A DNA stretch of 64,000 nucleotides, from NCBI GenBank assembly GCA_934464775.1, contig CAKSKG010000005.1:1-64000 (forward strand), written 5' to 3'. The DNA comes from an uncultured Oscillospiraceae bacterium (GTDB taxonomy: Bacteria > Bacillota > Clostridia > Oscillospirales > Ruminococcaceae). This document shows, in pieces, positions 17,059 to 25,124 of this stretch; position 1 is the first letter of the stretch; every line of letters begins with the position of its first letter. A program made the position numbers and the translations under genes. The notes under the pieces were generated by a model, which saw nothing but the letters and a program-made list of their open reading frames with translations, had not been told where the DNA came from and made no database searches.

Positions 17059-18195
17059 TTATTCGGCTCTCTTAACATATGAGATAGCACCCTCATCATT
17101 TACGAATGTAAGAACTGTCTTTCCGTCCTCTTCTTCAATGGTATACTCGGCATGGCTTACCTCGCCTGTCAGATTGCTGTATGCAACATAGATTCCCTTG
17201 CCGTCTCCCTTTTCGTCATTGTCATATGCATATGCATTATAATCTGCGGACTTCTCACCGTTCATATATGTTTCGCCGTGACCGTCCTCACCGATGACCG
17301 TATAAAGCTCTGTATCGGCATAATCATCGCCGTAGCCGCTGAGATCTGCGTCCCATGTGCCCACAAAGTCACTGATCTGTGCAAGATCGGCTTCCGTGCG
17401 CTCTGCGGAATAATCCATATTTTCAAGGCAGAACAGCGAAATTACATTTTCCAGAGTTGCCTTGTCGGGATCCTGAGAAATTCCTGCGCTGAGCCAGTAA
17501 GCATACTTGCCCTCAAGATACTTCTGAAGCTCATCAAGATCATCGCCGTATCTGAACTCGGTATGATATGTTGTTTCCATTGTATCATCACGGAAAAGGA
17601 AGTAGGTGAAATCGCCTGCATCGTCTGTGCTCTTGTAAACATCAACATCAAATGCGGGGCAGAATTCCTGACCCTGATACTTCATTGTCTCGCCCTCGCC
17701 GATCTGATAAACTCCCAGATACTCATATGTATGCGTCTCGGAGGAACCGTCTGTCTTTGTAATAGTTGCCGTATCGTCCTTGAATGTAAATGTGTCAACA
17801 TCGTTGAGATACCAGCAGTCGAAAAGGAAGCTGTCGGCATCGGCATAAGCGGCAACAGCCTCATCGCCGTAGATATCGGCGCTTATAAAGCTCCGGAGAT
17901 AATCCACTGTGCTCTTGGCATTGTCCTCGCCCACAACAGCCGCACTGTAATCATACCGGTAGGAATAGTCATCGTCGCTGAGTATCACCTTGAAAAGGTT
18001 GGGATAAGTCGTACCATTATCGCCTGCAAGAGCTGTCCATACACCGAAATCATCGGAAGAAGCTTCCGTCTCGGCAGCAGATGTTTCCGCAGCGGAAGTC
18101 TCCGTGCTGTCGGAATAATCTGTACTGCCGCAGCCTGCAAATGCAGACACAATAAGCGATGTCATTATAACAGCGGATAAAATTTTCCTGTTCAT
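17059..18195 (-). CDS. Lipoprotein with ZinT-like region
   Basis: The 378-residue protein is exported as a lipoprotein (lipobox AFAGC) with a Ser/Glu/Thr-rich linker. The central part (GVWTAL near residue 50, then DTFTFKDDTATITKTDGS, YFLFRDD, TTYHTEFRYGDD and GKYAYWLSAGI) follows the order of the ZinT/YodA zinc-binding lipocalin-like domain. Only one His of the usual HFH cluster remains, so metal binding is uncertain. A second small beta-rich region follows. The promoter is followed by two inverted repeats that could bind a metal-responsive repressor, which would fit metal homeostasis. ZinT assignment is tentative. Confidence 0.65.
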   Translation of the reverse strand: MNRKILSAVIMTSLIVSAFAGCGSTDYSDSTETSAAETSAAETEASSDDFGVWTALAGDNGTTYPNLFKVILSDDDYSYRYDYSAAVVGEDNAKSTVDYLRSFISADIYGDEAVAAYADADSFLFDCWYLNDVDTFTFKDDTATITKTDGSSETHTYEYLGVYQIGEGETMKYQGQEFCPAFDVDVYKSTDDAGDFTYFLFRDDTMETTYHTEFRYGDDLDELQKYLEGKYAYWLSAGISQDPDKATLENVISLFCLENMDYSAERTEADLAQISDFVGTWDADLSGYGDDYADTELYTVIGEDGHGETYMNGEKSADYNAYAYDNDEKGDGKGIYVAYSNLTGEVSHAEYTIEEEDGKTVLTFVNDEGAISYVKRAE

Positions 18196-18226
18196 CCGAA
18201 TAACCTCTTTCTCGTCTCACAATCAA

Positions 18227-18311
18227 TTAGCATACGCTAACTGCAATGCATAAAATATAGCAGTTATCACTGCCTAACTAAAATATTATCATAAACCGTC
18301 ATATATGTCAA
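18227..18311 (-). promoter_or_regulatory. Promoter with two candidate operators
   Basis: On the minus strand TTGACA (18306-18311) and TAATAT (18283-18288) are 17 nt apart. Two inverted repeats lie downstream in the leader: GCAGT-TATC-ACTGC (18260-18273) and TTAGC-ATAC-GCTAA (18227-18240). Both sit inside GTTAG-type sequences reminiscent of DtxR-family sites; the regulator is not identified. Confidence 0.6.
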
Positions 18312-18432
18312 GCTTATCCCACCTGCCGCCGGGTAAAATAATTTTCAACGGCAGGCCGGATTTTTATGGGGATTATACAATCGCAATATTTCAAAATTCG
18401 GACAAGTCCCCTCAAAAACCGCTTTTTTCCGC

Positions 18433-18461
18433 TTGACAAACCGAAAAAAATATGCTATGAT
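18433..18461 (+). promoter_or_regulatory. Promoter for T-box-tyrS
   Basis: TTGACA (18433-18438) and TATGAT (18456-18461) are 17 nt apart. Confidence 0.75.
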
Positions 18462-18474
18462 ATCATATATTGTT

Positions 18475-18716
18475 TGAATATGCCAAAGGCAATGACGGAA
18501 AGAAAAACGGTCAAGCGTATTTCAGAGAGTTTTCGGCTGCTGCGAGAAAACATACGCCCCGTCCAATATACATTCCCGAGCCTGACCTGTGAATCATGAA
18601 AGTAGCGGGTCACGTCACGGACACGTTACGTCCCCCAAAGATGACTGCTTATGCGGTCAATTGAGGTGGTACCGCGGTTTTTCGCCCTCTGACATTTTTG
18701 TCGGAGGGCTTTTTTA
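18475..18716 (+). promoter_or_regulatory. T-box leader, tyrosine-specific
   Basis: Stem I starts with AGAGAG plus a CTGCTGCGAGAAAAC apex. The T-box GAGGTGGTACCGCGG is at 18663-18677 and an intrinsic terminator follows. A TAC at 18569-18571 followed by A is the likely specifier, consistent with the downstream tyrS. Confidence 0.92.
18684..18716 (+). terminator. T-box terminator hairpin
   Basis: GCCCTCTGACA pairs with TGTCGGAGGGC before TTTTTTATT; this is the attenuator of the tyr T-box. Confidence 0.9.
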
Positions 18717-18749
18717 TTATAAAAATAAACTTTAAAGGTTGTGATAAAC

Positions 18750-18797
18750 ATGAGATCGCCCGACGATTTCATTGCTTATGAAAATGCAGACAGATAA
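18750..18797 (+). CDS. Possible 15-codon leader ORF
   Basis: An ATG at 18750 preceded by AAAGGTTGTG opens a reading frame of 15 residues (MRSPDDFIAYENADR) between the T-box terminator and tyrS. It has one Tyr codon. It may be a leader peptide or chance; there is no other support. Confidence 0.2.
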   Translation: MRSPDDFIAYENADR

Positions 18798-18844
18798 TTT
18801 TAAAAATAAAGCATATATTTAATATAATTACGGAGGAAATAAAA

Positions 18845-20062
18845 ATGGGTTTATACGAAGATCTTACAAGAAGAGGACTTATCGCACAGGTGACAGATGA
18901 GGCAGAAATAAGCAAGATGATAAATGCAGGCAAGGCTACTTTCTATATCGGCTTTGACCCCACAGCGGACAGCCTTCATGTCGGTCACTTCATGGCTCTC
19001 TGCCTTATGAAGCGCTTACAGATGGCAGGCAACAAGCCTATCGTTCTTATCGGCGGCGGCACAGGCATGATCGGCGACCCCTCGGGCAAGTCCGACATGA
19101 GAAAAATGCTCACTCCCGAAACAATCCAGCACAACTGCGACTGCTTCAAAAAACAGATGAGCCGCTTCATTGACTTCGGCGAGGACAAGGCTATCATGGT
19201 AAACAACGCCGACTGGCTCATGAACCTTAACTACATCGACGTGCTTCGTGAAGTGGGCGCCTGCTTCAGCGTAAACAAGATGCTCACATTCGAGTGCTAC
19301 AAGCAGAGAATGGAACGCGGTCTTACATTCCTCGAATTCAACTACATGATAATGCAGAGCTACGATTTCTATATGCTCTTCCGAAAGTACGGCTGTAATA
19401 TGCAGTTCGGCGGCGATGACCAGTGGGCAAATATGCTGGGCGGCACAGAGCTTATCAGAAAGAAGCTCGGCAAGGACGCTCACGCTATGACTATCACTCT
19501 TCTCCTCAACTCCGAGGGCAAGAAAATGGGCAAGACCGAAAAGGGCGCAGTATGGCTTGACCCCGAAAAGACATCTCCCTACGATTTCTTCCAGTATTGG
19601 AGAAACGTCGGCGATGCCGATGTTATCAAGTGCATGAAGCTCCTCACATTCATTCCTATCGAAGAGATCGAGGAAATGGAGCGCACACTTCAGGGCGCAG
19701 AGCTTAACATCGCAAAGGAAAAGCTTGCTTACAGCCTTACCGAGCTTGTTCACGGCAAGGAAGAAGCCGACAAGTGCCTCGAAGCTGCAAAGAACATCTT
19801 CGGAGGCGGCGGAAATTCCGCAGATATGCCCTCCACAGAGATCCCCGCAGCTGAGCTTGAGGACGGTGCCATCGGCATTCTCGACCTGCTTGTAAAGACA
19901 AAGCTTGCTCCCTCAAAGGGCGAGGGCAGACGTCTTGTTCAGCAGGGCGGCATCTCAGTTGACGATGTGAAGATCACAGACCCCAACGCTAAGATAGCTC
20001 TCGATAACGAAGTCGTTATCAAGAAGGGCAAGAAGGTATTCCACAAGGCTGTCAAGGCATAA
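18845..20062 (+). CDS. tyrS: Tyrosyl-tRNA synthetase
   Basis: This class I synthetase charges tRNA-Tyr. The 405-residue product has the HIGH-type motif HVGH at residues 45-48, the tyrosine-pocket region YMIMQSYDF and QFGGDDQWANM, KMGKT (227-231) in the KMSKS position, and a C-terminal S4-like domain (GRRLVQQGGISVDD). It starts after GGAGG and is controlled by the upstream T-box. Length is normal. Confidence 0.97.
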   Translation: MGLYEDLTRRGLIAQVTDEAEISKMINAGKATFYIGFDPTADSLHVGHFMALCLMKRLQMAGNKPIVLIGGGTGMIGDPSGKSDMRKMLTPETIQHNCDCFKKQMSRFIDFGEDKAIMVNNADWLMNLNYIDVLREVGACFSVNKMLTFECYKQRMERGLTFLEFNYMIMQSYDFYMLFRKYGCNMQFGGDDQWANMLGGTELIRKKLGKDAHAMTITLLLNSEGKKMGKTEKGAVWLDPEKTSPYDFFQYWRNVGDADVIKCMKLLTFIPIEEIEEMERTLQGAELNIAKEKLAYSLTELVHGKEEADKCLEAAKNIFGGGGNSADMPSTEIPAAELEDGAIGILDLLVKTKLAPSKGEGRRLVQQGGISVDDVKITDPNAKIALDNEVVIKKGKKVFHKAVKA

Positions 20063-20086
20063 AATATATTAAAATAGATGTTTTCA

Positions 20087-20123
20087 ACAGGGACAGAAAA
20101 CCGCATTCGGCTTTCTGTCCCTT
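20087..20123 (+). terminator. Hairpin after tyrS, weak terminator
   Basis: GGGACAGAAA pairs with TTTCTGTCCC, but only a short T-poor tail follows, so termination efficiency is uncertain. Confidence 0.45.
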
Positions 20124-20145
20124 GTCAATAAAGGAGGGATATAAT

Positions 20146-21222
20146 GTGACAGGACTGTATATCCATGTACCGTTCTGCGTGAGAAAATGCCGCTACTGCG
20201 ACTTTTATTCGGGCAGTTTTTCCGAAGAAGCGGCGGAAAAATATACCGAAGCCGTTATACGCAACATCGCAGCATATAATATCAAAGCGGACACCGTATA
20301 TTTCGGCGGCGGCACACCCTCGCTGCTTTCGTCCCGGCAGTTTGACAGAATACTTTCCGCAGCGGATATCTCGGACAATGCGGAAATATCCATTGAATGC
20401 AATCCGAAAACCGCCGATGAAAAAAAGCTTGCGGACTTCCGCAGCGTCGGGATAAACCGCCTTTCCATAGGCGTCCAGTCCTTTAATGATACCGAGCTGA
20501 AAGCCGCAGGCAGGATACATTCGGCAGATGAAGCCGCCGATACGATACTTGCGGCGGAAAAGTCGGGCTTTGAAAATATCTCCGCAGACCTTATGCTGGG
20601 ACTCCCCTACCAGACCCCGGATTCGCTGAACATTTCACTCAAACGGCTTGCGGAGCTTCCCGTTCGGCATATATCCGCATATATGCTGAAGGTCGAGGAA
20701 AACACTCCCCTTGCAAAAGATATATCCCTGCTTGAAAATATCCCCGACGACGACGGCATGGCTGATATGTACATTCAGACCTGCGATTTTCTGAATGCTC
20801 ACGGCTTCGGACGGTATGAAATATCCAATTTCGCAAAGGACGGCTTTGAATGCAGGCACAATCTTATATACTGGCGCTGTGAGGATTATCTGGGCATCGG
20901 TCCCTCCGCCCATTCCTGCTATGGCGGAAAGCGTTTTGCTGTTGACAGGAACACCGACGAATTTATCTCATCTCCCCGTCAGATAATACACGTCACCGAC
21001 GATTCACCCTGCGGCTATGGCGAGCGGATAATGCTTGCACTGCGGCTCCGCGAGGGAATAAATGCGGAGGATTACCCCTTTTCGGCGGAGCTTATGAAAA
21101 ATGCCGCCCCTCTTGAAAAGGGCGGCTTTGTAAAAATAAACGGCACGAATATTTCCCTCACCGACAGCGGCTGTCTTGTATCAAACGAGGTGATCTGCCG
21201 CATTGTCGGAGACAATATTTAA
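20146..21222 (+). CDS. hemW: Radical SAM heme chaperone HemW-like
   Basis: The 358-residue protein belongs to the HemW/HemN-like radical SAM family. The [4Fe-4S]-binding CxxxCxxC motif is Cys11, Cys15 and Cys18 (VPFCVRKCRYC), followed by FGGGTPSLL, IECNP, GVQSF and DLMLGLPYQT. HemW proteins lack the extra C-terminal features of true coproporphyrinogen oxidase HemN and act as heme chaperones; the length here fits HemW. The GTG at 20146 follows AAGGAGGG at 8 nt and is chosen over upstream in-frame codons. Its last bases overlap the convergent gene at 21219. Confidence 0.92.
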   Translation: MTGLYIHVPFCVRKCRYCDFYSGSFSEEAAEKYTEAVIRNIAAYNIKADTVYFGGGTPSLLSSRQFDRILSAADISDNAEISIECNPKTADEKKLADFRSVGINRLSIGVQSFNDTELKAAGRIHSADEAADTILAAEKSGFENISADLMLGLPYQTPDSLNISLKRLAELPVRHISAYMLKVEENTPLAKDISLLENIPDDDGMADMYIQTCDFLNAHGFGRYEISNFAKDGFECRHNLIYWRCEDYLGIGPSAHSCYGGKRFAVDRNTDEFISSPRQIIHVTDDSPCGYGERIMLALRLREGINAEDYPFSAELMKNAAPLEKGGFVKINGTNISLTDSGCLVSNEVICRIVGDNI

Positions 21223-21473
21223 TCGAGATAACTTCCCACATCGGCAGTTCCGCTGTATTCCTTGCGTATGCGGACGATAACGGAGCCGTCGGGCTGATCG
21301 GCTTCTTCGTCTATCTTGTAGCGTGTCCTGTTTCTGTCAAGCTGGGTCTTGTATCGCAGAAGCTCCTCACGGTTCATTTTGAGCATAGTCTCACGGGACG
21401 ACCGCTGCCGTCCTTCTGACGGAAAGCTATTGTCTGCATTATGCAGGCGGACTGTATTCTTTTCATAGATCAT
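21219..21473 (-). CDS. Small conserved-looking hypothetical protein
   Basis: This protein of about 84 residues is charged and soluble, with a helical segment (REELLRYKTQLDRNRTRY) and a short beta-like end (SVIVRIRKEYSG). No family is recognised. The start is uncertain: the ATG at 21473 sits only 2 nt from AAAGGAG, while GTG at 21503 and ATG at 21491 lack good sites. The stop overlaps the end of hemW by 4 nt on the opposite strand. Confidence 0.6.
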   Translation of the reverse strand: MIYEKNTVRLHNADNSFPSEGRQRSSRETMLKMNREELLRYKTQLDRNRTRYKIDEEADQPDGSVIVRIRKEYSGTADVGSYLD

Positions 21474-21576
21474 ATCTCCTTTATAATTCATATGGACTTT
21501 CACCGTAATTATATTTTATCAAAAATAAAAAAAATTTTCAAAGCGAGTTTTCCACAAAAATATATGAATATATATT

Positions 21577-21750
21577 TGGTCACCTCTAAAAACCAGCGGC
21601 TAAAGCCTTAGCACCTCATATGCTTGCATATTTTCCGTCATCTTGCACATAAATTTCTTGACATACGGCAGTATGCCTGCGAAATTTCTATACAATCTGA
21701 CGAAAAATCTGACTGCGCATCTGAGGCACTATGGTTTTTAGATGCGACCA
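21577..21750 (+). repeat. MITE-like repeat, family 2 copy A (174 bp)
   Basis: The ends form imperfect terminal inverted repeats (TGGTCACCTCTAAAAACCA and, from the other end, TGGTCGCATCTAAAAACCA). The whole unit matches the inverted copy at 34727-34900. The centre holds an extended hairpin, CATAC-TGCC-GTATG within a 7-bp outer stem. There is no coding capacity for a transposase. Confidence 0.85.
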
Positions 21751-21785
21751 TTTGTGAAAAAACACCATGGGAAAGGAGCATCAAG

Positions 21786-22406
21786 ATGAAATTCAGCGAA
21801 TATATAGGCTCGCAGTTCGGCGAACCGAGAGGTCTTGTGGGAAAAATATGCTGCCTTATAATGAACCGCATAAACCGTGCCATGTATAAAAATATCCTTA
21901 TGCAGCTGGGCACAAAAAAGTATTTCGGCAATAAAAATATCCTTGATATCGGCTGCGGAAACGGCTATATGATAAAGAAGCTGTACCGCCGCACAGGCGC
22001 AGATATATACGGCACAGACATCTCCGAGGATATGGTGCTTGCCGCAAAAAAGCGCAATAAAAAAGCTGTGGACAAAGGAAAACTCTCCGTTTCTCAGGGA
22101 GACGTCTGCACCCTTGATTTTGAAAGCGGCAGCATGGATATCGTCACTTCCGTGAACACGATATATTTCTGGAGCAGCCCTCAGCAGGGCATGGAGGAAA
22201 TATGCCGTGTGCTGAAAAAGGGCGGCGTGTTTTACAATGCGGTCTACTCAAAGCAATGGCTGCAAAAGCTTTCCTACACCAAAAAGGGCTTCCGATTCTT
22301 TGAGCTTGAGGATTATACGGAGCTTGGCAGAAAGGCAGGCTTTTCAAAGATCACAATAAAAGAAACTGTCTGCGGAAAAAGCTTCTGCATCACTTACATC
22401 AAATAG
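21786..22406 (+). CDS. Class I SAM-dependent methyltransferase
   Basis: The 206-residue protein has the Rossmann methyltransferase motifs: motif I ILDIGCGNGYMIKKL, an acidic residue at the end of strand 2 (YGTDIS), motif GDVCTLDF, and post-motif EICRVLKKGGVFY. This matches the UbiE/BioC-like Methyltransf_11 group acting on small molecules; the substrate cannot be predicted. The start at 21786 follows GGGAAAGGAG. The open frame upstream runs through the repeat at 21577-21750 and is not coding. RNase Z begins 9 nt downstream, suggesting a two-gene unit. Confidence 0.88.
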   Translation: MKFSEYIGSQFGEPRGLVGKICCLIMNRINRAMYKNILMQLGTKKYFGNKNILDIGCGNGYMIKKLYRRTGADIYGTDISEDMVLAAKKRNKKAVDKGKLSVSQGDVCTLDFESGSMDIVTSVNTIYFWSSPQQGMEEICRVLKKGGVFYNAVYSKQWLQKLSYTKKGFRFFELEDYTELGRKAGFSKITIKETVCGKSFCITYIK

Positions 22407-22415
22407 GAGGGCGCC

Positions 22416-23318
22416 ATGCTGAAAATATGTCTTGCGGGAACAGGCGGAATGAAGCCGCTGCCCGAGCGGTTTCTTACGGGCTTATGGGCGGAGCATATCG
22501 GAAAGGCTCTGCTGATCGACTGCGGCGAGGGTATGCAGACCGCCCTTGCAAAGCACAAATGCAAAGTATCACGGCTTGACGCTCTGCTGATAACTCATCT
22601 TCACGCAGACCACATCGCAGGTCTGCCGGGACTGCTGCTCACGGTGGGAAACAACAGCAAGCAGACTCCGCTGAAAATATACGGTCCCACGGGCACTGCC
22701 GGGACTGTTGAAAAGCTCCGCTGCATCTGCCCCGAGGTAACTTATGATATAATCGTCACCGAGCTGCCCGTTGACAGGATATCCATCTTTGAATGGAACG
22801 GAATAAGCGTTTCCGCAATGCCTGTCCGCCACGCTGTCAGCTGCCTTTGTTACAGCCTTACGGAAAACCGTCCCGTTATATTCGATCCCGTAAAGGCACG
22901 GAAGCTGAATATTCCCCAGAATCTTTGGAATAAGCTTCATTACGGCGGAGAATGCACCGTTGACGGCAGAATCTTCACTGCCGATGAGGTAAGCAGCGGA
23001 ACACGTCCCCCTCTGAAAATAACCTATATCACCGACACCGAATATTTTCCGCAGCTTGAAGAATTTGCGGCGGATTCTGACCTGCTTGTCTGCGAGGGAA
23101 TGTACGGCAGCGACGAATATATCCCCAAAATGCAGGAAAAACAGCACATGGTATTTTCCCAGGCGGCGCATATCGCAAAGGCTTCCCGTTCGCAGAAGCT
23201 CTGGCTCACCCATTACAGCCCCGCAATGAAATCGCCCGAGGATTATACCGAGTCCGTACGCAGCATTTTTGAGAATACCGTTGTATGCACCGACGGCATC
23301 ACCGCCGAATTCAGATAA
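22416..23318 (+). CDS. rnz: Ribonuclease Z / MBL-fold hydrolase
   Basis: The 300-residue protein has the metallo-beta-lactamase motif THLHADH (residues 60-66), DCGEGMQ, a later His (VRHAV), an Asp in TYITDTEYF and the terminal LTHYSPA, in the order typical of RNase Z, which trims 3' ends of tRNA precursors. The FDPVKARKL segment matches the substrate-arm region of that family. It starts behind GGAGGGCG 9 nt after the methyltransferase gene. A related arylsulfatase-type MBL function cannot be excluded. Confidence 0.88.
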   Translation: MLKICLAGTGGMKPLPERFLTGLWAEHIGKALLIDCGEGMQTALAKHKCKVSRLDALLITHLHADHIAGLPGLLLTVGNNSKQTPLKIYGPTGTAGTVEKLRCICPEVTYDIIVTELPVDRISIFEWNGISVSAMPVRHAVSCLCYSLTENRPVIFDPVKARKLNIPQNLWNKLHYGGECTVDGRIFTADEVSSGTRPPLKITYITDTEYFPQLEEFAADSDLLVCEGMYGSDEYIPKMQEKQHMVFSQAAHIAKASRSQKLWLTHYSPAMKSPEDYTESVRSIFENTVVCTDGITAEFR

Positions 23319-23394
23319 TACAGTCCTATCATAATAAAAAGCATTGTTTTTATGTGAAATATCACCAAAAAATGCAGGTATATTAAAAATACAG

Positions 23395-23423
23395 TTGACA
23401 AATTAAGAAAAATATAGTAAAAT
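23395..23423 (+). promoter_or_regulatory. Promoter of the PocR-chemoreceptor unit
   Basis: TTGACA (23395-23400) and TAAAAT (23418-23423) are 17 nt apart. Confidence 0.75.
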
Positions 23424-23497
23424 CAGTATAGGTCATATTATACGAAGATGCCGTTTTCGGCAGTTCGGTAATCCTAAATTTTCGGAGGATGTAAAAA

Positions 23498-24499
23498 ATG
23501 AGTATCAAGCTTACAGATCTTATAGATGTCAAAACACTTCAGGAGATACAGGACGGCTTTGCCGCAACAACGGGAATGGCTGCACTTACAACAGACGCTG
23601 ACGGCAACCCCGTCACAAGAGGCAGCAACTTCACCGATTTCTGCATGAACCTTACAAGAAAGTCCGCTAAGGGCAGGGAAAGATGCGAAAAGTGCGACAG
23701 GGACGGCGGCAGCAGAACAATGCAGACAGGTCGTGCCGTTACATATGGCTGCCACGGCGGTCTTGTTGACTTTGCGGCTCCCATTATGCTCAACGGTGAA
23801 ATGATCGGTTCATTCATCGGAGGACAGGTTCTTACCGAACCTTTCAACGAGGCAAATATCAGAAGGATCGCCCGTGAACTGGGCATTGATCCCGACAAGT
23901 ATGTTGAAGCTGCAAGAAAGGTTCCCGTTCTCCCCAAGGAAAAGGTAAATGCAGCCGCAAACTTCCTGCATACTATTGCGAATACACTTTCTAAGTCGGC
24001 TTACGCTTCATATATTTCCAAGAAGGACAATATGAGCCTTACCGAAAAGAATAACGCTCTCCGTGACAAGCTCAATGAAGCATCTACACTTATAGCCGCA
24101 AATACAAAGAGTATGCACGATTTGGAAAACCGCTTTGAGGAGCTGGAAAACTCCGCTGAGGAATCCGCCGCAAAGGTAAAGTCCACAAGAGATACTGTAA
24201 AGGTTATCCAGGATATCGCAATGAACACACGTATCTTAGGCTTCAATGCTTCAATTGAGGCTTCAAGGGCAAAGGAAAGCGGCAAGGGCTTCGGTGTTAT
24301 CGCACAGGAAGTAAGAAGCCTTGCTGAAACATCAAAATCCTCTGCCGACAAGATCGAAGATACAGTCAAGGCTATCGGCACAGTCTCCGAAAAAATGGAG
24401 GACAGCGTCAAGGAAACAAGAGAAGTTGTTGAGGAAAGCCTTGAGAATATGGCAAAGTTTGCCGAGGTTCTCCGCGAAATACAGGAGATCACAGAATAA
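23498..24499 (+). CDS. Soluble chemoreceptor with PocR sensor domain
   Basis: The 333-residue cytoplasmic protein has an N-terminal PocR-type domain (residues 1 to about 165; ATTDADGNPVTRGSNFTDFC, RCEKCDRDGG, YGCHGGLVDFAAPI and GSFIGGQVL) and a short methyl-accepting signalling domain (about 200-333; MNTRILGFNASIEASRAKES). PocR domains bind small hydrocarbon-type ligands such as 1,2-propanediol in the Salmonella regulator and often carry clustered Cys. There is no membrane segment or HAMP. The signalling hairpin is short, unlike the other two receptors in this window. A YjfB-like gene follows after 32 nt. Confidence 0.88.
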   Translation: MSIKLTDLIDVKTLQEIQDGFAATTGMAALTTDADGNPVTRGSNFTDFCMNLTRKSAKGRERCEKCDRDGGSRTMQTGRAVTYGCHGGLVDFAAPIMLNGEMIGSFIGGQVLTEPFNEANIRRIARELGIDPDKYVEAARKVPVLPKEKVNAAANFLHTIANTLSKSAYASYISKKDNMSLTEKNNALRDKLNEASTLIAANTKSMHDLENRFEELENSAEESAAKVKSTRDTVKVIQDIAMNTRILGFNASIEASRAKESGKGFGVIAQEVRSLAETSKSSADKIEDTVKAIGTVSEKMEDSVKETREVVEESLENMAKFAEVLREIQEITE

Positions 24500-24531
24500 T
24501 TCGTCCATAACTTCTTAAAGGAGGTTTTATT

Positions 24532-24729
24532 ATGGAGCTTTCAACAATGATAGCAGATATGTCTGTAAACATGAGCAGCGCAAAGCTTGCAACAAGTGTT
24601 GACACTGCAATGATGAAAAAGGCAATGGAGCAGCAGGAAACTATTGCTCAGGGCATGATAGATGCCCTTAACAGCACAGCAAAGGTTTTCCCCGGCGAAA
24701 ACGGCTATAACTTCAGTGCTCTTGCCTGA
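24532..24729 (+). CDS. YjfB-like putative motility protein
   Basis: This 65-residue protein starts after AAAGGAGG and resembles the small YjfB family: an N-terminal LSTMIADMSVNMSSAKLATSV helix, a central AMEQQETIAQGMIDAL helix and a short tail. YjfB proteins are associated with flagellar motility genes but have no defined biochemical role. Co-transcription with a soluble chemoreceptor supports a link to chemotaxis. Family assignment is by size and pattern. Confidence 0.7.
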   Translation: MELSTMIADMSVNMSSAKLATSVDTAMMKKAMEQQETIAQGMIDALNSTAKVFPGENGYNFSALA

Positions 24730-24750
24730 ACATATCCTGTCTGAAAGAAA

Positions 24751-24788
24751 GATCCCGTCTGAATCAAAAGTTCAGACGGGATTTTTTA
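24751..24788 (+). terminator. Terminator after yjfB-like gene
   Basis: GATCCCGTCTGAA pairs with TTCAGACGGGATTTTTT. The stop codon of the convergent gene lies at its edge. Confidence 0.92.
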
Positions 24789-25124
24789 TTGCTTATTGTT
24801 TTTTGGCGGCTCTGTTTCAAAGAAAAACTCGCCCTTGTCGGAGAAATCCTCCTTGGATATCTCCTCACGCTGCTTTTTCAGCAGTTCAGCCATTCGGTAA
24901 TTCTCCCTGACCTTGCGCCTGTCGCTGTAAAGCAGCAGGAAACAGGCAAGAGCAATTCCCGTGAGAGCAAACAGCGACGGCGCTTCCAATCCTATCTTTT
25001 CATGGAAAAACCATATCGCCGCAAGACCTGCCGCCGCAATGATATTTGCAATATTCAGCAGCTTTCTGTCAGGCTTTTTCGGCTCATATCCGCTCTTCAC
25101 GGGAAACTCCCCTTTCAGGCTCAA
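24786..25124 (-). CDS. Two-helix membrane protein of unknown function
   Basis: The 112-residue protein has two transmembrane helices (IANIIAAAGLAAIWFF and LFALTGIALACFLLLY), a polar N-terminus and a charged cytoplasmic tail with a helix (ENYRMAELLKKQREEI). Its ATG overlaps the stop codon of the activase gene (ATGA), so translation is coupled. No family is recognised. Confidence 0.75.
   Translation of the reverse strand: MSLKGEFPVKSGYEPKKPDRKLLNIANIIAAAGLAAIWFFHEKIGLEAPSLFALTGIALACFLLLYSDRRKVRENYRMAELLKKQREEISKEDFSDKGEFFFETEPPKNNKQ

Noticed and set aside
17152..18180. Long plus-strand open frame opposite the lipoprotein gene
   Set aside because: It is an antisense shadow; the minus-strand frame has a lipobox signal peptide, promoter and ribosome site.
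20087..20123. Strong terminator after tyrS
   Set aside because: The stem is good but the T-tract is poor, so it is listed only as a weak terminator.
21624..21785. Open frame extending the methyltransferase upstream
   Set aside because: It is read through the MITE-like repeat; the ATG at 21786 has GGGAAAGGAG upstream.
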